Source: JBCAXA01 sp039183535 (GTDB taxonomy: Bacteria; Pseudomonadota; Gammaproteobacteria; Steroidobacterales; Woeseiaceae). Taken from it: 30,056 nucleotides of DNA. This document shows, piece by piece, positions 14,177-22,946 of the stretch; positions within the stretch are counted from its first letter, which is position 1, and each line of letters starts with the position of its first letter. The notes below the pieces were generated by a model, which did not search any database, was not told the origin of the DNA, and saw nothing but the letters and a program-made list of their open reading frames with translations. The translations under genes and the position numbers were made by a program. The stretch is taken from positions 1 to 30,056 of the forward strand of contig JBCDBO010000038.1 of NCBI GenBank assembly GCA_039183535.1, written 5' to 3'.

Positions 14177-15313
14177 TTAGTAACCGGCCTGAGTGGTTGC
14201 AACAAGGTAGTTAACGACGGCGCGCAAGGCTTGCTCGCGCGATTCGCCAGACGCGCGAGCTGATTCGTAGACCGCGACTTGGCGATGTGCGCTCGTGCCC
14301 GCGGAGAGTATTTTTGGCAGCCGAGCAATATCGTCCGCGCAATCGAGCGCGTCAGCATCTTCCTCGATCAACGACATGATCTCGCCAAGGATCACGTCAA
14401 AGTCGATGACCTCACCGCGGGCCAAGTCGATAAGGCCTTCGTCAAAGCTGTAACGCATCGCCCGCCAACGGTTCTCGTTAATCAGCATTTGCGTGTACTC
14501 ACGCCAGCGTTGGTTATCGAGGCGTAGCCGATACAGCATTCGCAATAAACAAACGACGAGCGCTGCAAGCGCCAGCCCATCGTCCAAGCGGGTGCACACG
14601 TCCATCACCCGGGTCTCAAGCGTCGGGTAGCGCGCACTGGGACGAAGGTCCCACCAGATCTTGCTCGAATCCTGGATCAGCTTCGCATCGATCAGAATTT
14701 GTACGTGGCGTTCATACTCGGCGTAACTGCTGAATCGCTCTGGCAATCCGGTCCGCGGTAGCGCATCGAAAACCGTTAGTCGATAGGAATTCAACCCGGT
14801 GTTTTCACCGTTCCAAAACGGCGACGATGTCGACAAGGCCAGCAAATGCGGCAAGAAATAGCTGAGCTGATTCATTAGATCGATACGCAGCTCATCGTCG
14901 TTGATCCCGACGTGCACATGCATACCGCTGATCAACATCCGTCGCGCCGCCGCCTGCATTTCCAGCGCTAGTTCACGATAACGCTCGCGCGGGGTGTGCT
15001 TTTGCGACTCCCATTTGGCGAATGGGTGACTGGACGCAGCAATCGGTGCCAGTCCGTATTGCTCGGCGACCTCAACGATCGAGCTGCGAAGGCGCGCTAA
15101 ATCGGCCCGCGCCTCGCTGAGATTCGCGCAAACCCGCGTGCCAACCTCAATCTGGCAACGCATGTACTCCGGGCTGACTTGGCCCGGGCAACGGCGCTCA
15201 CACTCAGCAAAAATCTCATCGGGTGGATCGGTAGCAAGCTCGCCCGTATCGCGCTCGACAAGTAGGTATTCCTCTTCGATTCCGACGGTAAATGGCGGCT
15301 CGTTGATAACCAT
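14177..15313 (-). CDS. YbdK-type carboxylate-amine ligase (glutamate-cysteine ligase 2 family)
   Basis: This 378-residue protein belongs to the GCS2/YbdK branch of the glutamine-synthetase-like ligases, which form amide bonds from a carboxylate and an amine using ATP. Visible motifs are GIEEEYLLV (11-19, metal/ATP binding), QIEVGTRVC (54-62), SGMHVHVGI (129-137), the active-site stretch WWDLRPSARYPTLETRVMD (220-238) and INENRWRAMRY (278-288). Escherichia coli YbdK has weak glutamate-cysteine ligase activity in vitro and no settled role. ATG at 15313 lies 2 bases after the stop of the N-formylglutamate amidohydrolase-like gene, so the two form a ligase-hydrolase pair. The substrate is unknown. 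Confidence 0.9.
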   Translation of the reverse strand: MVINEPPFTVGIEEEYLLVERDTGELATDPPDEIFAECERRCPGQVSPEYMRCQIEVGTRVCANLSEARADLARLRSSIVEVAEQYGLAPIAASSHPFAKWESQKHTPRERYRELALEMQAAARRMLISGMHVHVGINDDELRIDLMNQLSYFLPHLLALSTSSPFWNGENTGLNSYRLTVFDALPRTGLPERFSSYAEYERHVQILIDAKLIQDSSKIWWDLRPSARYPTLETRVMDVCTRLDDGLALAALVVCLLRMLYRLRLDNQRWREYTQMLINENRWRAMRYSFDEGLIDLARGEVIDFDVILGEIMSLIEEDADALDCADDIARLPKILSAGTSAHRQVAVYESARASGESREQALRAVVNYLVATTQAGY

Positions 15314-15315
15314 CG

Positions 15316-16155
15316 TTAGCTCGCTGCCGCCGCTCGAAGCGTTTCAGGACGCTCGGTCCGCAGCGGATTCGGTTGGCGCAGTCCGGGATCGTCGAGCACC
15401 GTTCGTAGAATGTCACTGAGGCGCTCAGCCCAGACCGCCACACCGGCATCGGTCGCGATGTGGTCTTGACGAACTTCGAGCGCCACGTGCGCACGCCCGG
15501 CTGATTCGCCGTGATAATCGACCGTAAAGTCGGCGCTTGATCGGCCGGAATAAGGCACATTGTCGCCAACGCGAACGCCCGGGATGTCATCGAGACCAGC
15601 GTAGAACACCTCGGCCAGACGCTCATCAGTGTCCCATAAGACGCCCGCGTCCCACGGCCGCTGAATACCCTCCAAGACCGGGCTGAAGCTATGCAAGGAA
15701 ACGAGCGCGGCGCGCTCATCGCTGGTGTCGATCTCCGCCAGCGCCGCATCAACCGCGCGGTGATACGGCCAATAGATCGCGTCCGCGCGCTGCTTACGCT
15801 CTGCCTCGGTCAGATCACAATTGCCCGCGATACGCATCCCGTCGCCGAACGTTAGAAAGGCGCTTGGATCGTCAAGGCTACGATTGCAATCGACAACCAG
15901 TCGAGAATAGTTGCACATGACCGCCGGAATTTTGAGTTCTGCCGCAACCGCCAGCGTCAGAGCGCCAGCCCCGTGATCGCAAACCAAATGCGAGCGCTTA
16001 GCACGCTCGCTGAGGCCAAGTCCTTTCAAGGCCAGAGGGATTCGCGCACTGGCATGATCGCAAACCAACAGGCAGCCGCAGTCTGTATTGCCGCGAATCG
16101 TACGAGACGGCGGCGGCTCATCGGCCGCCAAAAGCGGCGCGGTTACGGCGGGCAT
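15316..16155 (-). CDS. N-formylglutamate amidohydrolase (HutG) family protein
   Basis: This 279-residue protein has the HutG/N-formylglutamate amidohydrolase motifs: LLVCDHASARIP (29-40), CDHGAGAL (59-66), NYSRLVVDCNR (82-92), then LVSLHSFSP and VDYHGESAGRAHVALEVRQD further on. The family is a zinc-dependent amidase related to carboxypeptidases. HutG cleaves N-formylglutamate in histidine breakdown, but no hut genes are near. The partner is an ATP-dependent carboxylate-amine ligase 2 bases downstream. I infer that it hydrolyses or edits a glutamyl or similar amide connected with that ligase rather than serving histidine breakdown. ATG at 16155 is the first good start; no clear ribosome binding site precedes it. 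Confidence 0.85.
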   Translation of the reverse strand: MPAVTAPLLAADEPPPSRTIRGNTDCGCLLVCDHASARIPLALKGLGLSERAKRSHLVCDHGAGALTLAVAAELKIPAVMCNYSRLVVDCNRSLDDPSAFLTFGDGMRIAGNCDLTEAERKQRADAIYWPYHRAVDAALAEIDTSDERAALVSLHSFSPVLEGIQRPWDAGVLWDTDERLAEVFYAGLDDIPGVRVGDNVPYSGRSSADFTVDYHGESAGRAHVALEVRQDHIATDAGVAVWAERLSDILRTVLDDPGLRQPNPLRTERPETLRAAAAS

Positions 16156-16219
16156 AGTCGGGAGGCGGAGACGGTCGGCATCGCTCGAGTGTAGCGCAGC
16201 CGGCGTCCCAGCCGGAAGA

Positions 16220-19200
16220 TCAAGCGGAGCGCTGGCGAGACTGATTCAACGCCGCTGCGAACTCGCTGAGTGGCGCAGGTTCATTGATAAGGAAGCCCTG
16301 CGCGTACTCGACCCCGATGGACTCCAGCGTATCGAGCACATCGGGTGATTCGACACGTTCTGCGACGATATAAACACCGAGCGAGCGGCCGACCTGACTA
16401 ATCGCACTGACGATCGACTGGTCCATCAAATCGTGGCTGACATTACCAATGAAGTCGCCATCGATTTTGATGAAATTGACCGGCAGCGATTTCAAATAGG
16501 CGAACGACGATAAGCCGCTGCCGAAGTCATCGAGTGAGAATATACAACCCAAGGCACGCAGCCGGTTCATAAACGCAGCAACGGTATTAACGTTGGCGAT
16601 TGCGGCCGTCTCAGTCACCTCGAAGCAAAGCGCCTGCTCAGGCAGTTTTAGCTCCTCAAGACGACCGGCGACGTAGTCGAGAAAATCCTCATCGCTGAGC
16701 GAGTTGCCCGATAGATTAATCGCGACGGTATAAAGCGACATACCGTCCTTACCAACACGGTCAATCACCGCATCGATCGCTTTGTCGAACACCCAACGGT
16801 CGAGCATTGGCATCAGATTGAATCGTTCGGCGGCGGGAATAAATTGCCCGGGAACGATTAACTCATCGGTCTCATCGCGCATGCGAAGCAACAGCTCGAA
16901 GTGTTCTCGAGGCTCACGCCCAGCCAACGAACCAATCGCGATGATTGGCTGGAAGTACAGCTCTAAACGATCGTCCTCGACAGCCGACGTAAGACGCTCC
17001 GCCCATTGCATCTCGCGCCGGATCGCTGACGTATCACCCGACTGAAAAACGTTGACGCGGTTTCGTCCATCGTCCTTGGCCGCGAAGCACGCGATATCGG
17101 CCGCGCTGAGCGCCGCGCTGGTATCCCCTATTTCATTATCGATAACAACGATGCCCACAGACGCCTTGGCGTTGTGCGAACGGTCCTGCCAATTGAAAAC
17201 AAACTCCTCGATCGCCCGGCGAATCGATTCACCCACCTGGTTTGCCCGCTCAACCTCGCAGTTCTGCAACAACACGCCAAACTGATCGCCGCCGAGCCGG
17301 CCAAGCGTATCGGAAATCCGTATCTCGCCTTGCACCACATCGGAAAGCTGGCGCAAATACTCATCACCGGCTTTGTGCCCGAGTGAATCGTTAATAACTT
17401 TGAACTGATCAATATCGATCAACAGTAACGCGTGGCTGATGCGAGAATCGCGCGCACACTCGCTAATCCGCGCCGCCAATTGATTCTCAAACTCGCGGCG
17501 ATTTATAAGCCCCGTCAATGAATCATGGGCCGCTTGGTAGGATAGCTGCCGCGACACACGACTCGCTTTGTTCAGCTCGTGAAACACCATGACCGCACCG
17601 ATGACGTTACCGATTCGATCGCGAATAGGCGCTGTCGAATCCTGAATTTCTATCGCTTTGCCGTTTCGGTCTACTAACGCCGATCCCTCAGGCGAGGTAA
17701 TAACGCGGCCCTCACGCAGACAGCGAACGACCGGGTTATCGAGTAACTCACGACTGTCCGCTGCAATCGTAGTTAGCACCTGGTCGATACCGCGACCACG
17801 TGCGGCACGCGGCTCCCAACCGATTAAGTCGGCAGCTACCGGGTTCAAGTAATCGACACAACCGTGTGCATCCGTTGTAATGACACCGTCACCGATCGAG
17901 TTCAGAGTGACTTGCGCGCGCTCTTTTTCCTCGAAAACACGCGTCTCGGCGAGTTTGCGATCGGTAATGTCGGTAATGGTTCCCTCGTGGGCGACGATAA
18001 CGCCGGCACGATCGCGAACGGCACGTGCATTCTCAAGCACAACGATTTGACTGCCGTCGCGGCGGCGCAACCGGACTTCGAAATTTTTGACGACGAACTC
18101 GCGGTGCAGAACCTCGATAAACCGGCGCCGGTCATCCGCATTGATGTACAAGGCCTCGGGCGTACCGTCTTGCAGCAACTGATCGAGACTGCTGTAGCCG
18201 AGCATTGCGACCAGCGCCGGATTAGCTGCCGTTATCTGACCGGCTGGGTTAGCGATGTAAACGCCATCAACCACGTTTTCGAACAAACCCCTAAATCGTT
18301 GCTCGCTGTCGCGCAGCGCTTGCTCGTCGAGGTCGCGGCGGATCGCAATGCCAGCGAGCCTTACGAGATTTGCGACGGCATCGAGATCGTCCGTTCCGGG
18401 CTCGGCATCCGTTTCGAGGTACACATCGAGGGTCCCGTAGGTTTGTTCGTCGGCAGCGACGATCGGGAAGCTCCACACCGAATGTATGCCAAGCGTGCGC
18501 AACTCACCGGCGAACGTGTCGGGCGCCGGGTCTGCACCATTCATCACAACCTGATGACCATCGGTCGCGGCGGCCACACACGGTACATCCGTCTGCTCGA
18601 TCACGACCTTCTTGATCAATGCACGCAGCTCAGCCGGCGCGCCGGGTGCCGAGGCAAGCTTCATTCGCTGTCGACCACGCAGCATAACGACGCCCCGCGC
18701 TTGAGGAATCGCCTGCTCTAGGGTTCGGCAGATCGCTTTCAACGTGCTACCCAGCTCAGCGCCGCTAGCGATCAATTCCAATATTCGGTTTTCGCCGTAG
18801 GTCAGCAACTCACGACGTTTGCGATCCGCTATGCTGGTGATGCTGGCGCGAATGAGTTGGCGCCCGCTCGATGGCAGCCGGCTAAAGCGCACCTCGCATG
18901 GAATCTCACAGCCATCGGCGTCGAGGTGCAACCACTCAAAGACCGGTTGATCACCGTCGAGCGCGCGTTTGATATGACCTCGCTCTAAGCCAAACGAGGA
19001 CGACCCGTCCAGTTGGTACTCGGGTGAGACGCCGGACGGCCCGATTTTCATCAAGCGTTTGCGCGACATGTTAAACAGACGCGTCGCGTGCTCGTTAACG
19101 TCAACGAACTGATTACGATCGACATCGAAGACCAAGATCGCCTCCGGCGCGTTCTCGACGAGTGCTCGGTAGCGTTCTTCGTTTTCGCGCAGGGTTCGGC

Positions 19201-19708
19201 GGGCGGCGCGGCGCTCCGTGATGTCACGAATACAGACGATAAACTCGTTGCGCGGGTCGGCCGCCAGCCGTGACGCATTAACCTCGGCGGTAAATACGGA
19301 GCTGTCGAGTCGATGCGCATCGAATTCTGCGCGTTGGATTTCGAACTGCGTTGCGTCGAATCGCGTCAGACACGTCTCGAGTGCTTGCTCAATTCCGAGG
19401 CCACTCACCGCGGGCAGCAATCGAGACAGCGGCAAACCGGCAAGCGACCCGGCATCGCAAGCGAATAGATGGCCGGCCGTACGATTTGCGAACGTGATGC
19501 GTGCAGACGAATCGAGCGTAATAACCGCGTCAGCGACGTTGTCGAACGCTGCGCGCAAGGCCGTCGGCGCACCGCGTGCTTCGAGTGCTTCGGTATCCAA
19601 CCGCTCGTAGAATTGATCGACTAGCGTTAACAGCCTCGGCAAATCGACGCGCTGCGAATCCTCGTCAGCGATTGCTTGCCGTAGTTGCTCTTCTAGTCGT
19701 TCGTGCAT
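16220..19708 (-). CDS. multi-PAS/GAF GGDEF-EAL cyclic-di-GMP protein with altered GGDEF motif
   Basis: This 1162-residue soluble protein reads, in order: a short N-terminal helix region, PAS1 (about 50-165), PAS2 (175-297), GAF (305-460), PAS3 (463-585), PAS4 (595-712), GGDEF (722-890) and EAL (905-1155). The GGDEF signature is GGDQF (806-810, codon CAG), which lacks the second acidic residue normally needed for diguanylate cyclase activity. The EAL domain keeps ELLLRM (938-943), NLSGNSL, EVTETAA, DDFGSG (1060-1065), KIDG, AERVES and QGF, so phosphodiesterase activity is expected. No membrane helices are seen. Probable role: a cytosolic sensor that degrades cyclic-di-GMP, perhaps with GTP binding at the GGDEF site as a control. 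ATG at 19708; transcription probably starts in the 170 bases upstream, where TATAGT occurs on this strand near 19794-19799. Confidence 0.93.
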   Translation of the reverse strand: MHERLEEQLRQAIADEDSQRVDLPRLLTLVDQFYERLDTEALEARGAPTALRAAFDNVADAVITLDSSARITFANRTAGHLFACDAGSLAGLPLSRLLPAVSGLGIEQALETCLTRFDATQFEIQRAEFDAHRLDSSVFTAEVNASRLAADPRNEFIVCIRDITERRAARRTLRENEERYRALVENAPEAILVFDVDRNQFVDVNEHATRLFNMSRKRLMKIGPSGVSPEYQLDGSSSFGLERGHIKRALDGDQPVFEWLHLDADGCEIPCEVRFSRLPSSGRQLIRASITSIADRKRRELLTYGENRILELIASGAELGSTLKAICRTLEQAIPQARGVVMLRGRQRMKLASAPGAPAELRALIKKVVIEQTDVPCVAAATDGHQVVMNGADPAPDTFAGELRTLGIHSVWSFPIVAADEQTYGTLDVYLETDAEPGTDDLDAVANLVRLAGIAIRRDLDEQALRDSEQRFRGLFENVVDGVYIANPAGQITAANPALVAMLGYSSLDQLLQDGTPEALYINADDRRRFIEVLHREFVVKNFEVRLRRRDGSQIVVLENARAVRDRAGVIVAHEGTITDITDRKLAETRVFEEKERAQVTLNSIGDGVITTDAHGCVDYLNPVAADLIGWEPRAARGRGIDQVLTTIAADSRELLDNPVVRCLREGRVITSPEGSALVDRNGKAIEIQDSTAPIRDRIGNVIGAVMVFHELNKASRVSRQLSYQAAHDSLTGLINRREFENQLAARISECARDSRISHALLLIDIDQFKVINDSLGHKAGDEYLRQLSDVVQGEIRISDTLGRLGGDQFGVLLQNCEVERANQVGESIRRAIEEFVFNWQDRSHNAKASVGIVVIDNEIGDTSAALSAADIACFAAKDDGRNRVNVFQSGDTSAIRREMQWAERLTSAVEDDRLELYFQPIIAIGSLAGREPREHFELLLRMRDETDELIVPGQFIPAAERFNLMPMLDRWVFDKAIDAVIDRVGKDGMSLYTVAINLSGNSLSDEDFLDYVAGRLEELKLPEQALCFEVTETAAIANVNTVAAFMNRLRALGCIFSLDDFGSGLSSFAYLKSLPVNFIKIDGDFIGNVSHDLMDQSIVSAISQVGRSLGVYIVAERVESPDVLDTLESIGVEYAQGFLINEPAPLSEFAAALNQSRQRSA

Positions 19709-19878
19709 GCCCCATCACTCGCCCGGGCGCTGCTGGCCGGGCCGTCGGCCGTGCCAGCCTCCCACACGGGCCGACACCGATGTTATGGCTGACTATAGCG
19801 ACCGGGGTGCTCGTGAACTGTGACGAAACTCTAGATCTGAAGGGCAGTTAGGAACGCTTTGTCGAACTCACCGGACGC

Positions 19879-20433
19879 TCACGCGCCCTCATCGGCCGGC
19901 ATCGAGACGACGGCTCCGGCCCCGTCATCACTGATCGCACCGCTGACCGACAGCTTCCTCGGCACGTCCCCGGTCTGAATTGGCACCGCGAGCAGCCGCA
20001 TGGCGGCACCGCTTGCCGTCGGGACAGCGGCCGTCACGGTCAGAAACGCACGTCCTTCGGCAGCCGGAATGACAGTGACTCGGGTCATATGCTCGGTGTT
20101 CGCATCGGCCGCTTGGTCGGCGAACTGCACCGTCTCAGCCTGATTAGCGCCCAAGGTCAGCTCGGCCTGAGTCGCAAACTGCAAGGTCATTTGCCCGGCC
20201 AACGGCGTGCTGGCCGTAATGATCACCTCGAGCGGCTCGCCGACCGCTGATTTGCCATCAACGACGTAACCGAGCGTAATTGGCGCACTCGGCTTGCCCG
20301 GCGAACGCGTCGCAACGGGCGCTGGCTTCTCCGCCGGTGCTGTGCCGACATCGGCTGTGACTTCGGTCGAGGTATCGGTACCGCAACCGACCAATACGAT
20401 CGCTAGCAGCAAACTACCTAGCCGTTGGTTCAT
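19879..20433 (-). CDS. small lipoprotein of unknown function
   Basis: This 184-residue protein has a short lipoprotein signal (MNQRLGSLLLAIVLVGC, acylated cysteine at 17), then a Thr/Ala/Pro-rich linker and one beta-rich domain (about 50-180, e.g. PITLGYVVDGKSAVGEPLEVIITA). I do not recognise the family; the domain looks like an immunoglobulin-type sandwich, which is a guess. The frame opens further upstream at a GTG (20451), but ATG 20433 is preferred because AAAGGAG stands seven bases before it. It begins 21 bases after the stop of the PKD-repeat metalloprotease, so the pair is probably one transcript and may act together at the cell envelope. Confidence 0.75.
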   Translation of the reverse strand: MNQRLGSLLLAIVLVGCGTDTSTEVTADVGTAPAEKPAPVATRSPGKPSAPITLGYVVDGKSAVGEPLEVIITASTPLAGQMTLQFATQAELTLGANQAETVQFADQAADANTEHMTRVTVIPAAEGRAFLTVTAAVPTASGAAMRLLAVPIQTGDVPRKLSVSGAISDDGAGAVVSMPADEGA

Positions 20434-20454
20434 TGTCATTCTCCTTTGCACGCT

Positions 20455-22701
20455 CTAATTGACCACGACGTCGAAGCAGACGCGGGTCGCCGCCAATGGC
20501 GAATTGCTGAGGGGCGTGAAACTAAATTCGTAGACCTCCGCGACGTAGTCACCTGCGTCGAGCGTAAACGATGCTGTCTCGCTATTCGCCACCGCTGACT
20601 GGCCGACATTGCCGACATTAAGCCGCGCGCCGTTACGAAACACCGAGATATCCGGATCAGCGACCTCAGCAACCGCTGGCGTCGCGGCTTTCGTAATGGT
20701 GAACGTCAATGTGGTTTGCGCCGCTAACGTGAACCTTAGGTACCGAAAAATACCCAGCTTATTGCCATCCGCGCCCGCATCGAACGCACGGGTCGAACAA
20801 ACCTGGACATTGCTCCCCGGACCGATCTCCGTGTAGACCGGTAATACGTCCGCACTACCGCCGGCATCGTTCGTCTCAAACGTCGCATACGGGTCGATCT
20901 GCGCCCCGTTAATCCCTTGCGCCGCCACGATGGCATCGATTCCTGCCGCCGCCGCCGGATTGGCGGCCTTTAGCGCCGCAACAAACGAGAAAACACTGGC
21001 GAACGATGGTGTGTTGCGCTGCTCACTGACGAGGACGTCATACAGCGGGCCAAATCCAAGTGCAACGGTATCGACACCGTCAGCGTTGGCGTCAAATAAG
21101 TCCCACAATATCGCTTGGATCGAGAACTCGTCGTACCACCCAGGTAGGCCCGGCGTTGTCGTCTCGACATCGAACGCGAAACTTGCGTTTTGAGTCGCGC
21201 CAAACGAATCGGAATAGACCGACTCACCCGTCACCATGCCAGCGACGGCGTTCCCCCAACCCTCACCGAAAGCGAGCCGCATATCTAGCTGTTGGTTGCC
21301 GGCGTGCGACCCCCCCAAGGAATCACTGCGCGACAACACATCCTCGAAATAATGCCCCCACTCGTGTGCGATAACTGACACATCGAACTCTTCTGTGTCG
21401 TTGCCCGCGCATCCGAGCAGAAACAAGCTGTCGATGTCGCTACGGAAAAATGAGGTGCCGATATCGCCGGAGTCGATGTTGCCGGAGACTGGGCAATTAT
21501 TGACGCTCCAAAACGCATCCAGTGGATCGAAGACGGCATTGGGATCGGCACTTAGCACTAATTGAATCGCCGCATAAAGGGTATCGAGAACCGAAAACGG
21601 CGCTGCTGCGCGTGCGGCGGTGTAGCTTGTCCCGCCCCACCCGGTTCGGGCGATCAGATTACGGGTCGAGTCGCCGGCGCCACTGCTCGCTGCGGCGCCA
21701 TCGAGCGCATACAAGGGCCGTTGGTTCAGTGCGAGACTGGTGTTCGATGTATTGTCCCGTACTTCGACATCCCAGGCCGGGACGCCGTTCTGTTTCAGCT
21801 CTGCTCGAACCCGGACAAAAACATCCGCCAACGGTGGTACGGTCAATGCGTAGCGGCCAGATGCATCGCTAACGGCGCTGGCGATGACTTGACTCGCTGA
21901 ATCGATCGCCTGCACGGTTGCTCCACGAATCGGTTTCAGCGCAACGTCGTTGTAATTGAGGCCCCCGTTGAAGGCGCCCCGATTGACAAACTCATATTGC
22001 AACGTGCCGGAGATCGTAACGTTCTCCGGTAGTTGATCGATTACGTTGACGTCAACGCGGTCCGGCGGCGACGACGCACCGTCGTCATCGACGACAACAA
22101 GTTCGAAGCTCAGCAGCGGTGCCGTCGCCGCATTCGGCGCTGTGAATGTCGCAGTCGCTTGGTCGGCACCGGTTAATGTTACCGCGGGCCCGGCAACTTG
22201 CGACCATTGATACGCAGCGATCGTGCCGTCTGCATCCGTGCCAGCACCACTCAGTGTCACCGTCTCGGCCTGGACGACCGTTTGGTCGGCGCCAGCGTTC
22301 GCGGTGGGCGGCTGATTAACGTCGACGGTAACGAGCACATCGTCGAAATCGGTGGCCCCGTCGTCATCGGTCACCGTGAGTCGAAAGCCCAGGCTCTCAC
22401 TGGCAGCGGGGCTGGTCGCCGTAAACGTCGCTGTCGCCTGATTGGCATCGGACAACGCAACGGTCGAGCCGGAAATTTGTGACCACGCGAAACCGGTGAC
22501 GGTACCGTCGCTATCGGTGGCCGAGCCATCCAGCGTCACCGTGGATCCAGGGTCGACAGTCTGATCAACGCCAGCGCTGGCACTTGGCGCTCGGTTCGCT
22601 GGCGGCGCCGATCCGCCGCCACCGCCGCCACCACACGCGCTAAGCGCGATAACAGCGCAGGCGGCGAGTGCATGTCGCGCATTGAAACGGGTGGGCGACA
22701 T
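20455..22701 (-). CDS. PKD-repeat zinc metalloprotease lipoprotein
   Basis: This 748-residue protein has a lipobox (VIALSAC, Cys23) followed by a seven-glycine tract. Two PKD/Ig-like repeats follow (about 38-128 and 132-222), each with DQTV, TLxGxxTDxDGT, WSQ, NQATATFTA or DQATATFTA, and VxDDDGA. A carboxypeptidase-regulatory-like beta sandwich (about 228-320, GATVQAIDS to GRYALTVPP) comes next. The catalytic domain contains HEWGHYFE (446-453), the zinc HExxH motif, and GEGWGN (479-484), whose Glu480 fits the third zinc ligand of gluzincins. A C-terminal beta domain (about 620-748) resembles pre-peptidase C-terminal domains. ATG 22701 has GAGGAG seven bases upstream; a TTG at 22740 is less likely. 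Expected location is the outer membrane or cell surface. The peptidase family is uncertain (M36-like is possible). Confidence 0.85.
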   Translation of the reverse strand: MSPTRFNARHALAACAVIALSACGGGGGGGSAPPANRAPSASAGVDQTVDPGSTVTLDGSATDSDGTVTGFAWSQISGSTVALSDANQATATFTATSPAASESLGFRLTVTDDDGATDFDDVLVTVDVNQPPTANAGADQTVVQAETVTLSGAGTDADGTIAAYQWSQVAGPAVTLTGADQATATFTAPNAATAPLLSFELVVVDDDGASSPPDRVDVNVIDQLPENVTISGTLQYEFVNRGAFNGGLNYNDVALKPIRGATVQAIDSASQVIASAVSDASGRYALTVPPLADVFVRVRAELKQNGVPAWDVEVRDNTSNTSLALNQRPLYALDGAAASSGAGDSTRNLIARTGWGGTSYTAARAAAPFSVLDTLYAAIQLVLSADPNAVFDPLDAFWSVNNCPVSGNIDSGDIGTSFFRSDIDSLFLLGCAGNDTEEFDVSVIAHEWGHYFEDVLSRSDSLGGSHAGNQQLDMRLAFGEGWGNAVAGMVTGESVYSDSFGATQNASFAFDVETTTPGLPGWYDEFSIQAILWDLFDANADGVDTVALGFGPLYDVLVSEQRNTPSFASVFSFVAALKAANPAAAAGIDAIVAAQGINGAQIDPYATFETNDAGGSADVLPVYTEIGPGSNVQVCSTRAFDAGADGNKLGIFRYLRFTLAAQTTLTFTITKAATPAVAEVADPDISVFRNGARLNVGNVGQSAVANSETASFTLDAGDYVAEVYEFSFTPLSNSPLAATRVCFDVVVN

Positions 22702-22856
22702 CGTCACTCCTCGGCACTGTCGATCGATTCGCTGCAACAAGACGGTAATACAAGACCGTCAGACTCGATTACGATCGAGCGAGCAGCGGTTATAGCGTAT
22801 CGACCGCGATGGTGCCATGAAGGTTCGGGCGATGCAGCGCATCTAGCGGCGAAACA

Positions 22857-22870
22857 CCTGAAATATCAGG
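22857..22870. promoter_or_regulatory. inverted repeat in the galE upstream region
   Basis: CCTGA-AATA-TCAGG is a 5-4-5 perfect dyad centred about 83 bases before galE, in the 245-bp gap between the divergent metalloprotease and galE genes. It may be an operator. The rest of the gap shows a weak TTATAG -10-like hexamer near 22791 but no clear promoter. Confidence 0.25.
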
Positions 22871-22946
22871 GCTGTGACGAGATACCGGAAGGCGATGTCG
22901 CACTCTGGATACACTACTCCACGCAAAGTTATGGGATGCGAGGGCT

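Noticed and set aside
17864..18721. 285-codon open frame on the plus strand
   Set aside because: It lies wholly antisense to the PAS/GAF part of the GGDEF-EAL gene, whose motifs are unmistakable. The plus-strand translation shows no family pattern; high G+C favours such shadow frames.
22741..22946. Possible small gene between the metalloprotease and galE
   Set aside because: No frame with a plausible start, ribosome binding site and protein-like composition; treated as a divergent control region.
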